A stretch of DNA of 64,000 bases, taken from contig NZ_JAPEPO010000001.1 of assembly GCF_026340095.1 (NCBI RefSeq), positions 1,922,001 to 1,986,000 on the forward strand. Reading direction: 5' to 3'. Positions 23,123 through 31,945 of this stretch are shown here, piece by piece. Made by a program: the position numbers and the translations under genes. A model generated the notes under the pieces. It searched no databases and was not told the origin of the DNA. It saw only the letters and a list, made by a program, of their open reading frames with translations. The stretch comes from Streptomyces sp. NBC_01446 (GTDB lineage: Bacteria; Actinomycetota; Actinomycetes; Streptomycetales; Streptomycetaceae). Within the stretch, counting starts at the first letter, position 1. Each line of letters opens with the position of its first letter.

Positions 23123-24622
23123 CTACCCCGCTTCTCCCACGCCCGCCTCCTCGCTCCGCCCCAGCCGACTGTGCGAGCGCCCGTACACGAAGTACACGAT
23201 GAAGCCGAGCACCATCCAGACGGCGAAGCGGATCCAGGTCTCCGCGGGCAGGTTCAGCATCAGCCACAGGGACGCGAGCACCGACAGGATCGGGATGAAA
23301 GGCACCAGGGGGGTGCGGAAGGCACGGGGCAGGTCGGGGCGGGTGCGGCGCAGGATGACGACGCCGAGCGCGACGACGACGAACGCGAAGAGCGTGCCGA
23401 TGTTCACCAGTTCCGCGAGCTCGCTGAGGCTGGTGAACCCGGCCAGGATCGCGATGATCACGCCGAGCAGGATGGTCGGCCGGTACGGGGTCTTGAACTT
23501 CGGGTGGACGACGGAGAAGAAGCGGGGCAGCAGCCCGTCGCGGCTCATCGCGAAGAACACCCGGGTCTGGCCCAGGAGGAGGATCAGGCAGACCGTCGTC
23601 AGGCCGACCGCGGCGCCGAAGCTGATGACACCCGCGTACCAGGGGTGCCCGGTCGCCTTGAAGGCATCCGCGAGCGGGGCGTCGATGGACAGCTCGCTGT
23701 ACTTCTGCATGCCCGTGACGACGATCGACACCGCCACGTAGAGCGTGGTGCAGATGATCAGGGAGCCGATGATGCCGCGCGGCATGTCCCGCTGCGGGTT
23801 CTTCGTCTCCTCGGCGGCGGTGGCCACGACGTCGAAACCGATGAAGGCGAAGAAGACGACGGAGGCGGCGGTGAAGATGCCCATGACGCCGAAGTCGGTG
23901 GGCGTGTAGCCGAACATCAGCTGCACGAGCGGGGACTGGATGCTGCTGCCCGCCTCCTGCGGCTGCGCCTTCGGGATGAAGGGCTTGTAGTTGTCGGCCG
24001 TGATGAAGAAGGCCCCCGCGATGATCACGATGAGGACGACGGCCACCTTGATGGCGACGACGACCGTGGTGACGCGGGCGGAGAGCTTCATCCCGAGGAC
24101 GAGGATGACGGTGAGCGCCAGGACCAGGGCGGCGGCGAGGATGTCGAAGCCGAACCCCGTGGCCCCGTCCCGCCCGCTCAGCGATTCGGGCAGATGCCAG
24201 CCGGCGTTGTCCAGCAGTGAGCGCACATAGCCCGACCAGCCGACGGCGACCACCGCCGTGCCGAGCGCGAACTCGAGGACCAGGTCCCAGCCGATGATCC
24301 AGGCGGGGAGTTCACCGAGCGACGCGTACGAGAAGGTGTAGGCGGATCCGGCGACCGGGACGGTGGAAGCGAACTCCGCGTAGCACAGCGCGGCCAGGCC
24401 GCAGACGACGCCGGCCACGATGAAGGCCAGGGCCACCGCGGGGCCCGCGTTCTCCTTGGCGACCTTGCCCGTGAGGACGAAGATGCCGGTGCCGATGATG
24501 ACACCGACACCGAACACGGTGAGGTCCAGAGCGGACAGCGACTTCTTGAGTGCGTGCTCCGGCTCCTCAGTGTCCAAGATCGACTGTTCGACCTTCTTCG
24601 TCCTGAAGAGGGTGCTGCTCAC
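23123..24622 (-). CDS. APC-superfamily cationic amino-acid permease (CAT/YfnA type)
   Basis: From GTG 24622 the protein is 499 aa with about 12 membrane helices. The APC fingerprint is clear: ALDLTVFGVGVIIGTGIFVLTG in helix 1 (substrate-binding unwound segment), GPAVALAFIVAGVVCGLAALCYAEFAS in helices 2-3, and FFAFIGFDVVATAAEETKNPQRDMP in the helix 6-7 region. It imports basic or other amino acids by proton-coupled transport across the cytoplasmic membrane. I chose GTG 24622 because GGGAGG lies 7 nt upstream; longer readings back to 24703 carry no ribosome site. It is followed by a short AT-poor gap and preceded by a hairpin shared with the dxs 3' end. Confidence 0.92.
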   Translation of the reverse strand: MSSTLFRTKKVEQSILDTEEPEHALKKSLSALDLTVFGVGVIIGTGIFVLTGKVAKENAGPAVALAFIVAGVVCGLAALCYAEFASTVPVAGSAYTFSYASLGELPAWIIGWDLVLEFALGTAVVAVGWSGYVRSLLDNAGWHLPESLSGRDGATGFGFDILAAALVLALTVILVLGMKLSARVTTVVVAIKVAVVLIVIIAGAFFITADNYKPFIPKAQPQEAGSSIQSPLVQLMFGYTPTDFGVMGIFTAASVVFFAFIGFDVVATAAEETKNPQRDMPRGIIGSLIICTTLYVAVSIVVTGMQKYSELSIDAPLADAFKATGHPWYAGVISFGAAVGLTTVCLILLLGQTRVFFAMSRDGLLPRFFSVVHPKFKTPYRPTILLGVIIAILAGFTSLSELAELVNIGTLFAFVVVALGVVILRRTRPDLPRAFRTPLVPFIPILSVLASLWLMLNLPAETWIRFAVWMVLGFIVYFVYGRSHSRLGRSEEAGVGEAG

Positions 24623-24707
24623 GGTCGTACCTCCCACGCATTGTCGTCCTCGACATGATCGAGGGGGCTTTCGCTCCGTATGCCCCGGCGCGGGCGCGTT
24701 CACGCGA

Positions 24708-24752
24708 ATGGGCCGGTCCCACCACCCTTGCGGGGTGGGAGGACCGGCCCAT
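24708..24752. terminator. Long imperfect stem-loop downstream of dxs
   Basis: Arms 24708-24727 and 24733-24752 (ATGGGCCGGTCC... and ...GGACCGGCCCAT) pair over 20 positions with two mismatches. The hairpin lies 17 bp past the dxs stop (minus strand) and upstream of the permease promoter. Confidence 0.75.
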
Positions 24753-24769
24753 GGAGCAGCCTGTGGGGG

Positions 24770-26695
24770 TCAGTCGCGCGCGGGCTCCACCGCGTCGGCG
24801 GCCGTCGCGCGCTCGAAGCGGCCGTCCAGCTTGGCGACCAGACCGGTGACCTGACGCGCGATGTCGGGGGCCGTCAGGCCGATCTCGGCCATGACCTCTT
24901 TGCGCGAGGCGTGGTCGAGGAAGCGCGGCGGGATGCCGAAGTCACGCAGCGGTACGTCGACGCCCGCGTCGCGCAGGGCCTGCGCGACGGCTGAACCCAC
25001 GCCTCCCACACGGGAGTTGTCCTCGACGGTGACGACGACGCGGTGCTGCTCGGCGAGCGGCGCGAGCGCCTCGTCGACCGGCTTGACCCAGCGCGGGTCG
25101 ACGACGGTCGTGGTGATGCCCTGCTTGTCGAGGAGGCCGGCGATCTCCAGGCACATCGGGGCGAGCGCCCCGACGGAGACGAGGAGCACGTCCGGCTTGG
25201 CCGCGGACGGCCTGCGCAGCACGTCCATGGCGCCGACCTTGCCGACGGCCGGGACCGCGGGTCCGACGACGCCCTTCGAGTAGCGGACGACGGTCGGCGC
25301 GTCGTCGACCTCGACGGCCTCGCGCAGCTGGGCGCGCAGCTGCTCGGCGTCGCGCGGGGCGGCCAGGCGCAGGCCGGGGACGACCTGGAGCATGGACATG
25401 TCCCACATGCCGTTGTGCGAGGCGCCGTCGTCGCCCGTGACGCCGGCCCGGTCCAGGACGAACGTGACACCGCACTTGTGCAGCGCGACGTCCATGAGGA
25501 CCTGGTCGAAGGCGCGGTTGAGGAACGTCGCGTAGACCGCGAAGACCGGGTGCACCCCTCCGGTGGCGAGACCCGCGGCCGAGGTGGCGGCATGCTGCTC
25601 GGCGATGCCGACGTCGTAGATGCGGTCCGGGAACGCGTCGGCGAACTTCTTCAGGCCGACGGGCTGGAGCATCGCGGCGGTGATCGCGACGATGTCCTCG
25701 CGGTCGTGGCCCAGCTTGACCATCTCGTCGCCGAAGACGGACGTCCAGCTGGCGGCCGAGGCCTTGATGGCCAGGCCGGTGTCCGGGTGGATCGGGCCGA
25801 TGCCGTGGAAGCGGTCGGCCTCGTCCTGCTCGGCGGGCTTGTAGCCGCGGCCCTTCTCGGTGAGGCAGTGCACGATGACCGGTCCACCGAACCGCTTGGC
25901 GCGGGCCAGGGCCGACTCCAGGGCCTCGATGTCGTGGCCGTCGATGGGGCCGACGTACTTCAGGCCGAGGTCCTCGAACATGCCCTGCGGGGCGATGAAG
26001 TCCTTGAGGCCCTTCTTGGCGCCGTGCAGGGTCTCGTAGAGCGGTCTGCCGACGACCGGCGTGCGCTCCAGGAGGTCCTTGCCGCGGGCCAGGAACCGCT
26101 CGTAGCCGTCCGTGGTGCGCAGGGTGGCCAGGTGGTTGGCGAGGCCGCCGATGGTGGGGGCGTACGAGCGCTCGTTGTCGTTGACGACGATCACGAGGGG
26201 GCGGTCCTTGGCGGCCGCGATGTTGTTCAGGGCCTCCCAGGCCATGCCGCCGGTGAGGGCTCCGTCGCCGATCACGGCGACGACGTGGTCGTCCTTGCCG
26301 CGCACCTCGTTCGCCTTGGCGAGGCCGTCGGCCCAGCCGAGGACCGTGGAGGCGTGCGAGTTCTCGATCACGTCGTGGTCGGACTCCGCGCGCGAGGGGT
26401 AGCCGGACAGGCCGCCCTTGGTGCGCAGCTTGCCGAAGTCCTGGCGGCCGGTGAGCAGTTTGTGCACGTAGGACTGGTGCCCGGTGTCGAAGAGCACCCG
26501 GTCCTTCGGCGAGTCGAAGACGCGGTGCAGCGCGATGGTGAGCTCGACGACGCCGAGGTTGGGGCCGAGGTGGCCGCCGGTCTTGGATACCGCGTCGACC
26601 AGGAAGGTCCGGATCTCGCCTGCCAGCTGGTCCAGCTGTTCCAGGCTGAGCCGGTCCAGATCGCGCGGTCCCGTGATGCGGGTCAGCAGCGGCAC
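24770..26695 (-). CDS. dxs: 1-deoxy-D-xylulose-5-phosphate synthase
   Basis: The protein has 641 aa, normal length for DXS. It condenses pyruvate and glyceraldehyde 3-phosphate to DXP, the first step of the MEP isoprenoid pathway, with thiamine diphosphate and Mg2+. Visible signatures are [20 protein letters not shown] near the N-terminus, [15 protein letters not shown], the ThDP motif [42 protein letters not shown] (catalytic Glu of the pyrimidine domain) and [13 protein letters not shown] 26695 follows AAGGAGG. It stands alone between two hairpins, so it is probably monocistronic. Streptomyces often have a second dxs elsewhere; this copy matches the SCO6013 position from memory. Confidence 0.97.
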   Translation of the reverse strand: MPLLTRITGPRDLDRLSLEQLDQLAGEIRTFLVDAVSKTGGHLGPNLGVVELTIALHRVFDSPKDRVLFDTGHQSYVHKLLTGRQDFGKLRTKGGLSGYPSRAESDHDVIENSHASTVLGWADGLAKANEVRGKDDHVVAVIGDGALTGGMAWEALNNIAAAKDRPLVIVVNDNERSYAPTIGGLANHLATLRTTDGYERFLARGKDLLERTPVVGRPLYETLHGAKKGLKDFIAPQGMFEDLGLKYVGPIDGHDIEALESALARAKRFGGPVIVHCLTEKGRGYKPAEQDEADRFHGIGPIHPDTGLAIKASAASWTSVFGDEMVKLGHDREDIVAITAAMLQPVGLKKFADAFPDRIYDVGIAEQHAATSAAGLATGGVHPVFAVYATFLNRAFDQVLMDVALHKCGVTFVLDRAGVTGDDGASHNGMWDMSMLQVVPGLRLAAPRDAEQLRAQLREAVEVDDAPTVVRYSKGVVGPAVPAVGKVGAMDVLRRPSAAKPDVLLVSVGALAPMCLEIAGLLDKQGITTTVVDPRWVKPVDEALAPLAEQHRVVVTVEDNSRVGGVGSAVAQALRDAGVDVPLRDFGIPPRFLDHASRKEVMAEIGLTAPDIARQVTGLVAKLDGRFERATAADAVEPARD

Positions 26696-26850
26696 CCGTG
26701 CCTCCTTGCGATAGAGCTGTTCGAGCTTTTGCCGGGCCTGTCGAGTCTAATGTTCCGCCTTGGCGCGCTGCGCCAGGGCTGTGCGTTGTACATCACGCGA
26801 TCGGCCGTACCCGCGGGGTACGCACGTTCGGTAGCGCTCTCAAGACATGG

Positions 26851-26884
26851 CTGTGCCCGGCGTCGTCATTGGCGCCGGGCACAG
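26851..26884. terminator. 12-bp stem-loop after xylH
   Basis: Arms 26851-26862 and 26873-26884 (CTGTGCCCGGCG / CGCCGGGCACAG) pair perfectly around a 10-base loop, 37 bp downstream of the xylH stop on the minus strand. Confidence 0.78.
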
Positions 26885-26920
26885 GGTCAGGGAGGTACGG
26901 GGCCGCTGGGGCGAAGGGTC

Positions 26921-28207
26921 CTAGGCGCGGCCTGCCGACTTCTGGGTCTTGCGGGTGACCGAGTCGATGACGACCGTGGCGAGGAGCACGCCGCCGGTGA
27001 TCATGTACTGGATCGGGGTGGCGATGCCCTGGAGAGCCAGGCCGTACTGGATCGACGTGATCACGAGGACACCGAGCAGGGCGTTCCAGGTGCGGCCCCG
27101 GCCGCCGAAGAGGCTGGTGCCGCCGATGACGGCCGCCGCGATGACGTTCATCAGGAGGTCGCCGGAACCGGCGCTCTGGTTGGCCGCCGCGATCTTGGAG
27201 GCCCAGAAGAGACCGCCGACCGCCGCGAACAGACCCGCGACGGCGAAGACCGAGACACGGACCGCCGTGACGTTGATACCGGCACGGCGCGACGCCTCGA
27301 CGCTGCCGCCGAGCGCGAAGATCTTGCGGCCGTACGAGGTACGACGCAGCACGAAGTCGCTGCCGACCAGGACGATCGCGAACAGCAGCACGGCGAGCGG
27401 CAGGCCCTTGTACTGGTTGAACATGATCGCCACGCCGAAGGCCGCGACCGCGAGCAGCGCCGTGCGCAGCACGAGCTCGCTCATCGGGCGGGACGGGATG
27501 CCGGCGGCCTCGCGGCGCCGGTTGCCGAGGAACGCCGTCAGGAAGTACGCGGCAACCGCGACGAGCGCGAGCCCGTAGGCGGCCGCGACGTCCGAGAAGT
27601 AGTACGTGGTGAGCTTGCCGACCACGCCGTCGCTGTCGATGTTGATCGTGCCGTTGGAGCCGAGGATCTGGAGCATGAAGCCGTTCCAGAACAGCAGGCC
27701 GGCCAGGGTCACGGCGAACGCGGGGGCGCCGATCCGGGCGAAGAAGAAGCCGTGCAGGGCGCCGATGACGGCACCGGCGGCGAGGGCGGCGAGGACCGCG
27801 ACCCACTCGTTGACGCCGTGGGTGACGCTCATCACTGCCGTGATCGCCGCGGAGACACCCGAGACGGAGCCCACCGACAGGTCGATCTCGCCGAGCAGCA
27901 GCACGAAGATGATGCCGACCGACATCATGCCCGTCGCGACCATGGCGACGAAGATGTTGTTGAGGTTCTCGGCGCCCAGGAACGCCGAGTTCAGGCTCTG
28001 GAAGATCGCGCAGATGACGATCAGGCCTATGACGACCGGGGTGGCGCCGAGGTCACCCGCGCGCATCTTGCGCTTGAACTCGCTTATGTAGCCCGCGAAT
28101 CCCTGCTCACGCACGAGGAGGCGGGGGTCGATGGCCACGCTCGCGTCGCCCGCGGCCGCCGGGGCGTCCACGGCGGCGTGCGGCTTGTCGGTCTTTTCGA
28201 TGCTCAC
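26921..28207 (-). CDS. xylH: Sugar ABC transporter permease (XylH type)
   Basis: The protein has 428 aa. After a polar 45-residue N-terminus come about 10 membrane helices of the BPD_transp_2 (ribose/xylose/galactose) class. Diagnostic blocks are IFVLLLGEIDLSVGSVSGVSA, AGLLFWNGFMLQILGSNGTI, RRTSYGRKIFALGGSVEASR (cytoplasmic coupling loop) and AAAVIGGTSLFGGRGRTWNALLG. It forms the membrane channel for the sugar delivered by XylF and energised by XylG. The ATG overlaps the xylG stop (ATGA). A single permease of more than 400 aa is typical of xylose systems. It ends at the hairpin 26851-26884. Confidence 0.93.
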   Translation of the reverse strand: MSIEKTDKPHAAVDAPAAAGDASVAIDPRLLVREQGFAGYISEFKRKMRAGDLGATPVVIGLIVICAIFQSLNSAFLGAENLNNIFVAMVATGMMSVGIIFVLLLGEIDLSVGSVSGVSAAITAVMSVTHGVNEWVAVLAALAAGAVIGALHGFFFARIGAPAFAVTLAGLLFWNGFMLQILGSNGTINIDSDGVVGKLTTYYFSDVAAAYGLALVAVAAYFLTAFLGNRRREAAGIPSRPMSELVLRTALLAVAAFGVAIMFNQYKGLPLAVLLFAIVLVGSDFVLRRTSYGRKIFALGGSVEASRRAGINVTAVRVSVFAVAGLFAAVGGLFWASKIAAANQSAGSGDLLMNVIAAAVIGGTSLFGGRGRTWNALLGVLVITSIQYGLALQGIATPIQYMITGGVLLATVVIDSVTRKTQKSAGRA

Positions 28208-28986
28208 TTCTGAGCCTCCGCGTTGCTGCGCGCCGCACGACGGGTCACGGCATTGTCCGTGGCGCCGGTGATGGCGGAGATGATCTCTTCCTGCGAGGTC
28301 GTCTTGACCTCGAACACACCGTTGTTGCGGCCGAGCCGCAGGACGGCGACCTTGTCGGCGACGGCCTTCACATCGGCCATGTTGTGGCTGATGAGGATGA
28401 CCGCGTGCCCGCGCTCGCGCAGCCGCTCGACGAGGTCGAGGACCTGAGCGGTCTGCTCGACACCGAGGGCTGCCGTCGGCTCGTCGAGGATGACCAGCTT
28501 GGGCTCGCCGAGCATGGAGCGGGCGATGGCCACGACCTGGCGCTGACCGCCGGAGAGCGAGGCGATCGGGATGCGCACGCTCGGGATGCGGATGGAGAGC
28601 GTCTCGAGGAGCTCCCTGGAGCGGCGCTCCATCTCGACCTCGTCGAGGACACCGCGGCGCTTGAGCTCACGGCCCAGGAAGAGGTTGCCGACGACGTCGA
28701 TGTTGTCGCACAGCGCGAGGTCCTGGTAGACGGTCGCGATGCCCAGGTTCTGGGCGTCGTGCGGCTTGTTGACCGCGACGGCCTTGCCGTCCCACTCGAT
28801 GACACCTTCATCGATGGGGTGCACACCGGCGATCGTCTTGACAAGGGTGGACTTTCCGGCACCGTTGTCGCCGACCAGGGCGACCACCTCACCGGCGTGG
28901 ACCTCAAGCTCTACATCGGTGAGCGCCTGGACGGCACCGAATCGCTTGGAGACTCCGCGCAACGCCAGCACGGGCGTAGCGGACAC
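28204..28986 (-). CDS. xylG: Sugar ABC transporter ATP-binding protein (XylG type, single ATPase domain)
   Basis: Starting at GTG 28986 the protein is 260 aa. Walker A is VGDNGAGKST, the Q-loop YQDLALCDNIDV, the ABC signature LSGGQRQ, Walker B KLVILDEPTAAL and the H-loop ISHNM. It powers XylFGH sugar import at the inner face of the membrane. E. coli XylG has two fused ATPase domains; this one has a single domain and must act as a homodimer, as is usual in actinobacteria. ATG at 28995 is also in frame but sits directly against the GAAGGAG ribosome site, whereas GTG 28986 has the ideal 9-nt spacing, so I prefer the GTG. Confidence 0.92.
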   Translation of the reverse strand: MSATPVLALRGVSKRFGAVQALTDVELEVHAGEVVALVGDNGAGKSTLVKTIAGVHPIDEGVIEWDGKAVAVNKPHDAQNLGIATVYQDLALCDNIDVVGNLFLGRELKRRGVLDEVEMERRSRELLETLSIRIPSVRIPIASLSGGQRQVVAIARSMLGEPKLVILDEPTAALGVEQTAQVLDLVERLRERGHAVILISHNMADVKAVADKVAVLRLGRNNGVFEVKTTSQEEIISAITGATDNAVTRRAARSNAEAQK

Positions 28987-29094
28987 GTGAACCATCTCCT
29001 TCGCCGCCTAAGGCCTGACCCGGCGGGAGGTTGAACAGAAAAGACTGAGAGGGGGGTGCGTACGTGCAGGGATGGTGCTGTCGTACGTCGTTCC

Positions 29095-29147
29095 GTCCGG
29101 CGCCCCGCCGTTGAGCTTGCGGGGCTGTCGGCGGCAGGGCGCCGGAC
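29095..29147. terminator. Long stem-loop between xylF and xylG (attenuator / mRNA stabiliser)
   Basis: Arms 29095-29105 and 29137-29147 (GTCCGGCGCCC / GGGCGCCGGAC) pair over 11 bp, and an inner CCGCCG/CGGCGG pair extends the stem. It lies in the 243-bp gap after the binding-protein gene. Such hairpins commonly give more binding protein than permease/ATPase by partial termination or 3'-end protection. Confidence 0.65.
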
Positions 29148-29229
29148 GTGCTCACACGGGGCGCTCCTTCAGGGTGCGCTCATGTCCCGTGCAGGACCAG
29201 GGAGTTGCCGACCGGCGACTCCGGCCTGG

Positions 29230-30354
29230 TTACTTCAGGCCGAGCTTGTCGCAGGCGGCCTTGTACTTGGCCGTGCAGATCTCGCCCAGGGTGTAGTAGC
29301 CCTGCTTGACGACCGTGTCCTTGATGTTGTCCTGGGTCAGGGAGACCACCGGGACGATCACGGAGGGGACAGCCTTCTCGGTGCCGCTGTCGACCGTGCT
29401 GGTCTTCAGGGAGCTGTCGAGCTTGCCCGTCTTGGCGATCGAGACGGCCATCTTGGCGACGGTCTCGGCCTCCGCCGGGTACGACTTGAAGACGCTCATG
29501 TACTGGTCGCCCGTGACGATGCGCTGCACACCGGCGAGCTCGGCGTCCTGGCCGGTGACCGGCGGGAGCTTGCTGAGGCCCGCAGCCTTCAGGGCGGTGA
29601 TGATGCCGCCCGCCATGCCGTCGTTGGCGGAGTAGACGCCGGCGATCTTGTCCTTGCCGATCGCGGAGATGGCGCCTTCCATGTTCTGGTTGGCGTTCTC
29701 CGGCTTCCACTCCTTGGTGTCGTAGGACTTGGCGACGGTCACCTTGTCCTTGAGCACGGAGAGGGCGCCCTTCTTGAAGAAGGCGGCGTTCGGGTCGGTG
29801 ATCGCGCCGTTCATCATGACGATCTTGCTGCTCTTGGTGGCCTTGGAGCCCATGGCCTTGAGGAGCGCCTCGCCCTGCGTCTTGCCGACCTCCTCGTTGT
29901 CGAACGAGGTGTAGGCGGCGATCGGGCCCTCGGCCAGGCGGTCGTACGCGACGACGGGGATGCCGGCGGCCTTGGCCTTCGTCACACCGCCCGCGACGGC
30001 CTTGTAGTCGACCGCGTCCAGGATCAGCACGTCGACCTTCTTGGTGATCATCGTGTCGATCTGCTGCGACTGGACGGTCGCGTCCTGCTTGGCGTTCAGG
30101 TACTCGACCTTGCCCTTGCCATTGGTCAGCGTCGAAATCTGCTTCTCAATGATCGGCTTGTCGAACTTCTCGTAGCGCGCGGTCTGGTTCTCCGGCAGCA
30201 GCAGGCCGACGGTGATGGCGTCGCCCTTCTTCGAGCTCGCCTTGTCGCCGCTGTCCTTGTCGCCGGACTCCTTGGCGCTGCCGCAAGCGGCGAGAGAGAC
30301 GGCCATACCAGTGGCACAGAACGCAACGGCGGCACGACGCATACGCGTGTTCAC
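29230..30354 (-). CDS. xylF: Sugar ABC transporter substrate-binding lipoprotein (XylF type)
   Basis: The protein has 374 aa, with a signal peptide ending in the lipobox SLAAC (Cys24), so it is tethered outside the membrane. The mature part is a type I periplasmic-binding (Peripla_BP_4) fold: DAITVGLLLPENQTARYEKF, KVDVLILDAVDYKAVAGG, GIPVVAYDRLAEGPIAAYTSFDNE (typical sugar-binding Asp/Arg and Asn segment) and YSANDGMAGGIITALKAAG. It captures a pentose, probably xylose by context, and delivers it to XylH. GTG follows GGGAGG at 8 nt. It heads xylF-xylG-xylH and is preceded by a candidate Rok7B7 site; the rok7B7 gene lies just upstream in the same orientation. Confidence 0.93.
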   Translation of the reverse strand: MNTRMRRAAVAFCATGMAVSLAACGSAKESGDKDSGDKASSKKGDAITVGLLLPENQTARYEKFDKPIIEKQISTLTNGKGKVEYLNAKQDATVQSQQIDTMITKKVDVLILDAVDYKAVAGGVTKAKAAGIPVVAYDRLAEGPIAAYTSFDNEEVGKTQGEALLKAMGSKATKSSKIVMMNGAITDPNAAFFKKGALSVLKDKVTVAKSYDTKEWKPENANQNMEGAISAIGKDKIAGVYSANDGMAGGIITALKAAGLSKLPPVTGQDAELAGVQRIVTGDQYMSVFKSYPAEAETVAKMAVSIAKTGKLDSSLKTSTVDSGTEKAVPSVIVPVVSLTQDNIKDTVVKQGYYTLGEICTAKYKAACDKLGLK

Positions 30355-30428
30355 TTCAGAAACCTCCCTGACGAGGCCGCGACGTTGCGGCCGAGGTAGC
30401 GGGAAGTCAACTCGGCCGCAACCCCGGC

Positions 30429-30441
30429 GTCAAGGAGTAAA
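30429..30441 (-). promoter_or_regulatory. Candidate Rok7B7 operator upstream of xylF
   Basis: On the minus strand these bases read TTTACTCCTTGAC, which fits every position of the Rok7B7 consensus TTKAMKHSTTSAV as I remember it from work on S. coelicolor xylFGH. The site is 75 bp upstream of the xylF start. It overlaps a 5-bp inverted repeat AAGGA-N5-TCCTT (30432-30446). The consensus is recalled from memory and should be verified. Confidence 0.6.
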
Positions 30442-30475
30442 TCCTTAACGAGATGGCAACGGTGTCATGCGTTCT

Positions 30476-31675
30476 CTAAGTGAAGGCAGGTGCCGCCACA
30501 GCCAGAGATCCGTCCAAAAGGGTCGAATCGCCCATCTCGCTGAGCGCCAGGGCGAGCGCCCCGAGCACCTCCGCGCGCCCGCCCAACGCCCCTGGAAGGA
30601 CGGACAGTTGACGCGCCGCACTGGGGATCGCATAGCGCCCCACGGACTCCCTGATGGGCCCCAGGACCAGCTCTCCGGCCTCCGCCAGATCGCCGCCGAG
30701 GACGACCCGGCTGGGGTTGAGCAGGTTGCAGAGATTCGCGACACCACTGCCGATGTGACGGCCCACGTCGGCGATCACCCGCCGGCACCCCGGGTCGCCG
30801 TCCCGCGCGAGCCGCACGACGGACTCCATGGTCAGCCCGGTGCCGTGGCTGGACTCCAGGAGCGGCAGCACGTAGCGCGCCGCGGTGAAGGTCTCCAGGC
30901 AGCCGCGGTTGCCGCACCGGCAGACGGGACCCGACTCGTCGAGGGTGATGTGCCCGATCTCGCCCGCGGTCCCGCCGGGGCCCCGGTAGATCTTCCCGTC
31001 GATCACGAGCCCGGCGCCGACACCGCTGGCGACCTTGATGTACGCGAGGTCCTTGACGCCGCGCCCGCTGCCCCAGACCAGCTCGCCGAGGGCACCCAGG
31101 TTGGCGTCGTTGTCGACGTGCACGGGCACACCGAGGCGTCTGCTCATCTCCTCGGCGGGCTTGGTGCCGGTCCAGCCCGGCAGGATCGACGTGGAGCCCA
31201 GCGTGCCGCTCTCCACGTCGATGGGGCCCGGCACGCCGAGCCCGACGCCCGCCACCTTCGTACGGTCCACGCCGGTGGCCGCCACGAGCCGCTCGACGAG
31301 CTCCTCGGCCCGGTCGAAGCCCTGCGCCGCGGAGGCGTCCACATCGAGGGGCTCGGCCTCCTCGGCGAGCACCTGGTGGGCGAGGTTGCCGATCGCCACG
31401 CGCAGGTGGGTGTGGCCGAAGTCGACGCCGATGACGATGCCCGCGTCACCGCTGAGCGAGACGCTGCGGGCCCGCCGGCCGCCGGCCGAGGTGGGCGTGA
31501 CCTCGACGGTCCCGCCGTCCTTGAGCTCCCGGACGATGTTGGAGACCGTGGCCGCGGACAGGCCGGTCGTCCTCGCGATCTCCGCCTGCGTGAGCGATCC
31601 GGCGAGCCGCACGGCGCGTACGACCCGCTCCAGATTGGCCCGATGCAGCGACGACTGCGACCCCGGAGTCTCCAT
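30476..31675 (-). CDS. rok7B7: ROK-family transcriptional regulator (Rok7B7 orthologue by position)
   Basis: The protein has 399 aa. The N-terminal winged HTH (about 25-60, SLTQAEIARTTGLSAATVSNIV) is followed by a ROK/sugar-kinase-like domain: VIGVDFGHTHLRVAIGN (phosphate-1 loop), GVGLGVPGPID, HVDNDANLGALGE, and the ROK zinc site with GH at 241-242 and cysteines 252, 254 and 259 (CRCGNRGCLE). ROK repressors respond to sugars or sugar phosphates. Flanked by the ngcEFG-type and xylFGH transporters exactly as SCO6008 (rok7B7) in my memory of S. coelicolor, it most likely controls xylFGH and carbon-source-dependent physiology. ATG follows GGTGGAG. A strong hairpin separates it from the upstream transporter operon. 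Confidence 0.9.
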   Translation of the reverse strand: METPGSQSSLHRANLERVVRAVRLAGSLTQAEIARTTGLSAATVSNIVRELKDGGTVEVTPTSAGGRRARSVSLSGDAGIVIGVDFGHTHLRVAIGNLAHQVLAEEAEPLDVDASAAQGFDRAEELVERLVAATGVDRTKVAGVGLGVPGPIDVESGTLGSTSILPGWTGTKPAEEMSRRLGVPVHVDNDANLGALGELVWGSGRGVKDLAYIKVASGVGAGLVIDGKIYRGPGGTAGEIGHITLDESGPVCRCGNRGCLETFTAARYVLPLLESSHGTGLTMESVVRLARDGDPGCRRVIADVGRHIGSGVANLCNLLNPSRVVLGGDLAEAGELVLGPIRESVGRYAIPSAARQLSVLPGALGGRAEVLGALALALSEMGDSTLLDGSLAVAAPAFT

Positions 31676-31811
31676 TGACTCTCCACCCTTAGCCCCTGGC
31701 TCGCGTCACACCGGGTGACTGAGCCTTGTACAAGTTATGAACTCCAAACTCCGCTGGATGCACCCGTGGCGTCAAGCCCTTGACAGAAATCGGTTCCATC
31801 CGCCGTACACA

Positions 31812-31853
31812 GGGGTCGGGCCCCGGAGAGACAACTCTCCGGGGCCCGACCCC
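31812..31853. terminator. Perfect 19-bp stem-loop after the NgcG-type permease gene
   Basis: Arms 31812-31830 and 31835-31853 are exact reverse complements around a 4-base ACAA loop. It is one of the strongest hairpins in the window and separates the ngcEFG-type operon from the ROK regulator gene. Confidence 0.88.
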
Positions 31854-31945
31854 CGTGCGCAGCGGGTGAAGCAGCGGTTACGTGATGGCGTCGGCCGCCG
31901 GACCGGCAGAGCGACCCGGCCGGCCGTACGGCGCGACGGTGGGCG

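Noticed and set aside
25043..28213. Very long plus-strand open frames opposite dxs/xylH, acnA (41711-44812) and arcA/pnkp (59822-63310)
   Set aside because: They lie fully antisense to well-recognised genes, their translations are repetitive Arg/Gly/Ala/Asp/Val-rich strings with no domain, and high GC makes such shadow frames common.
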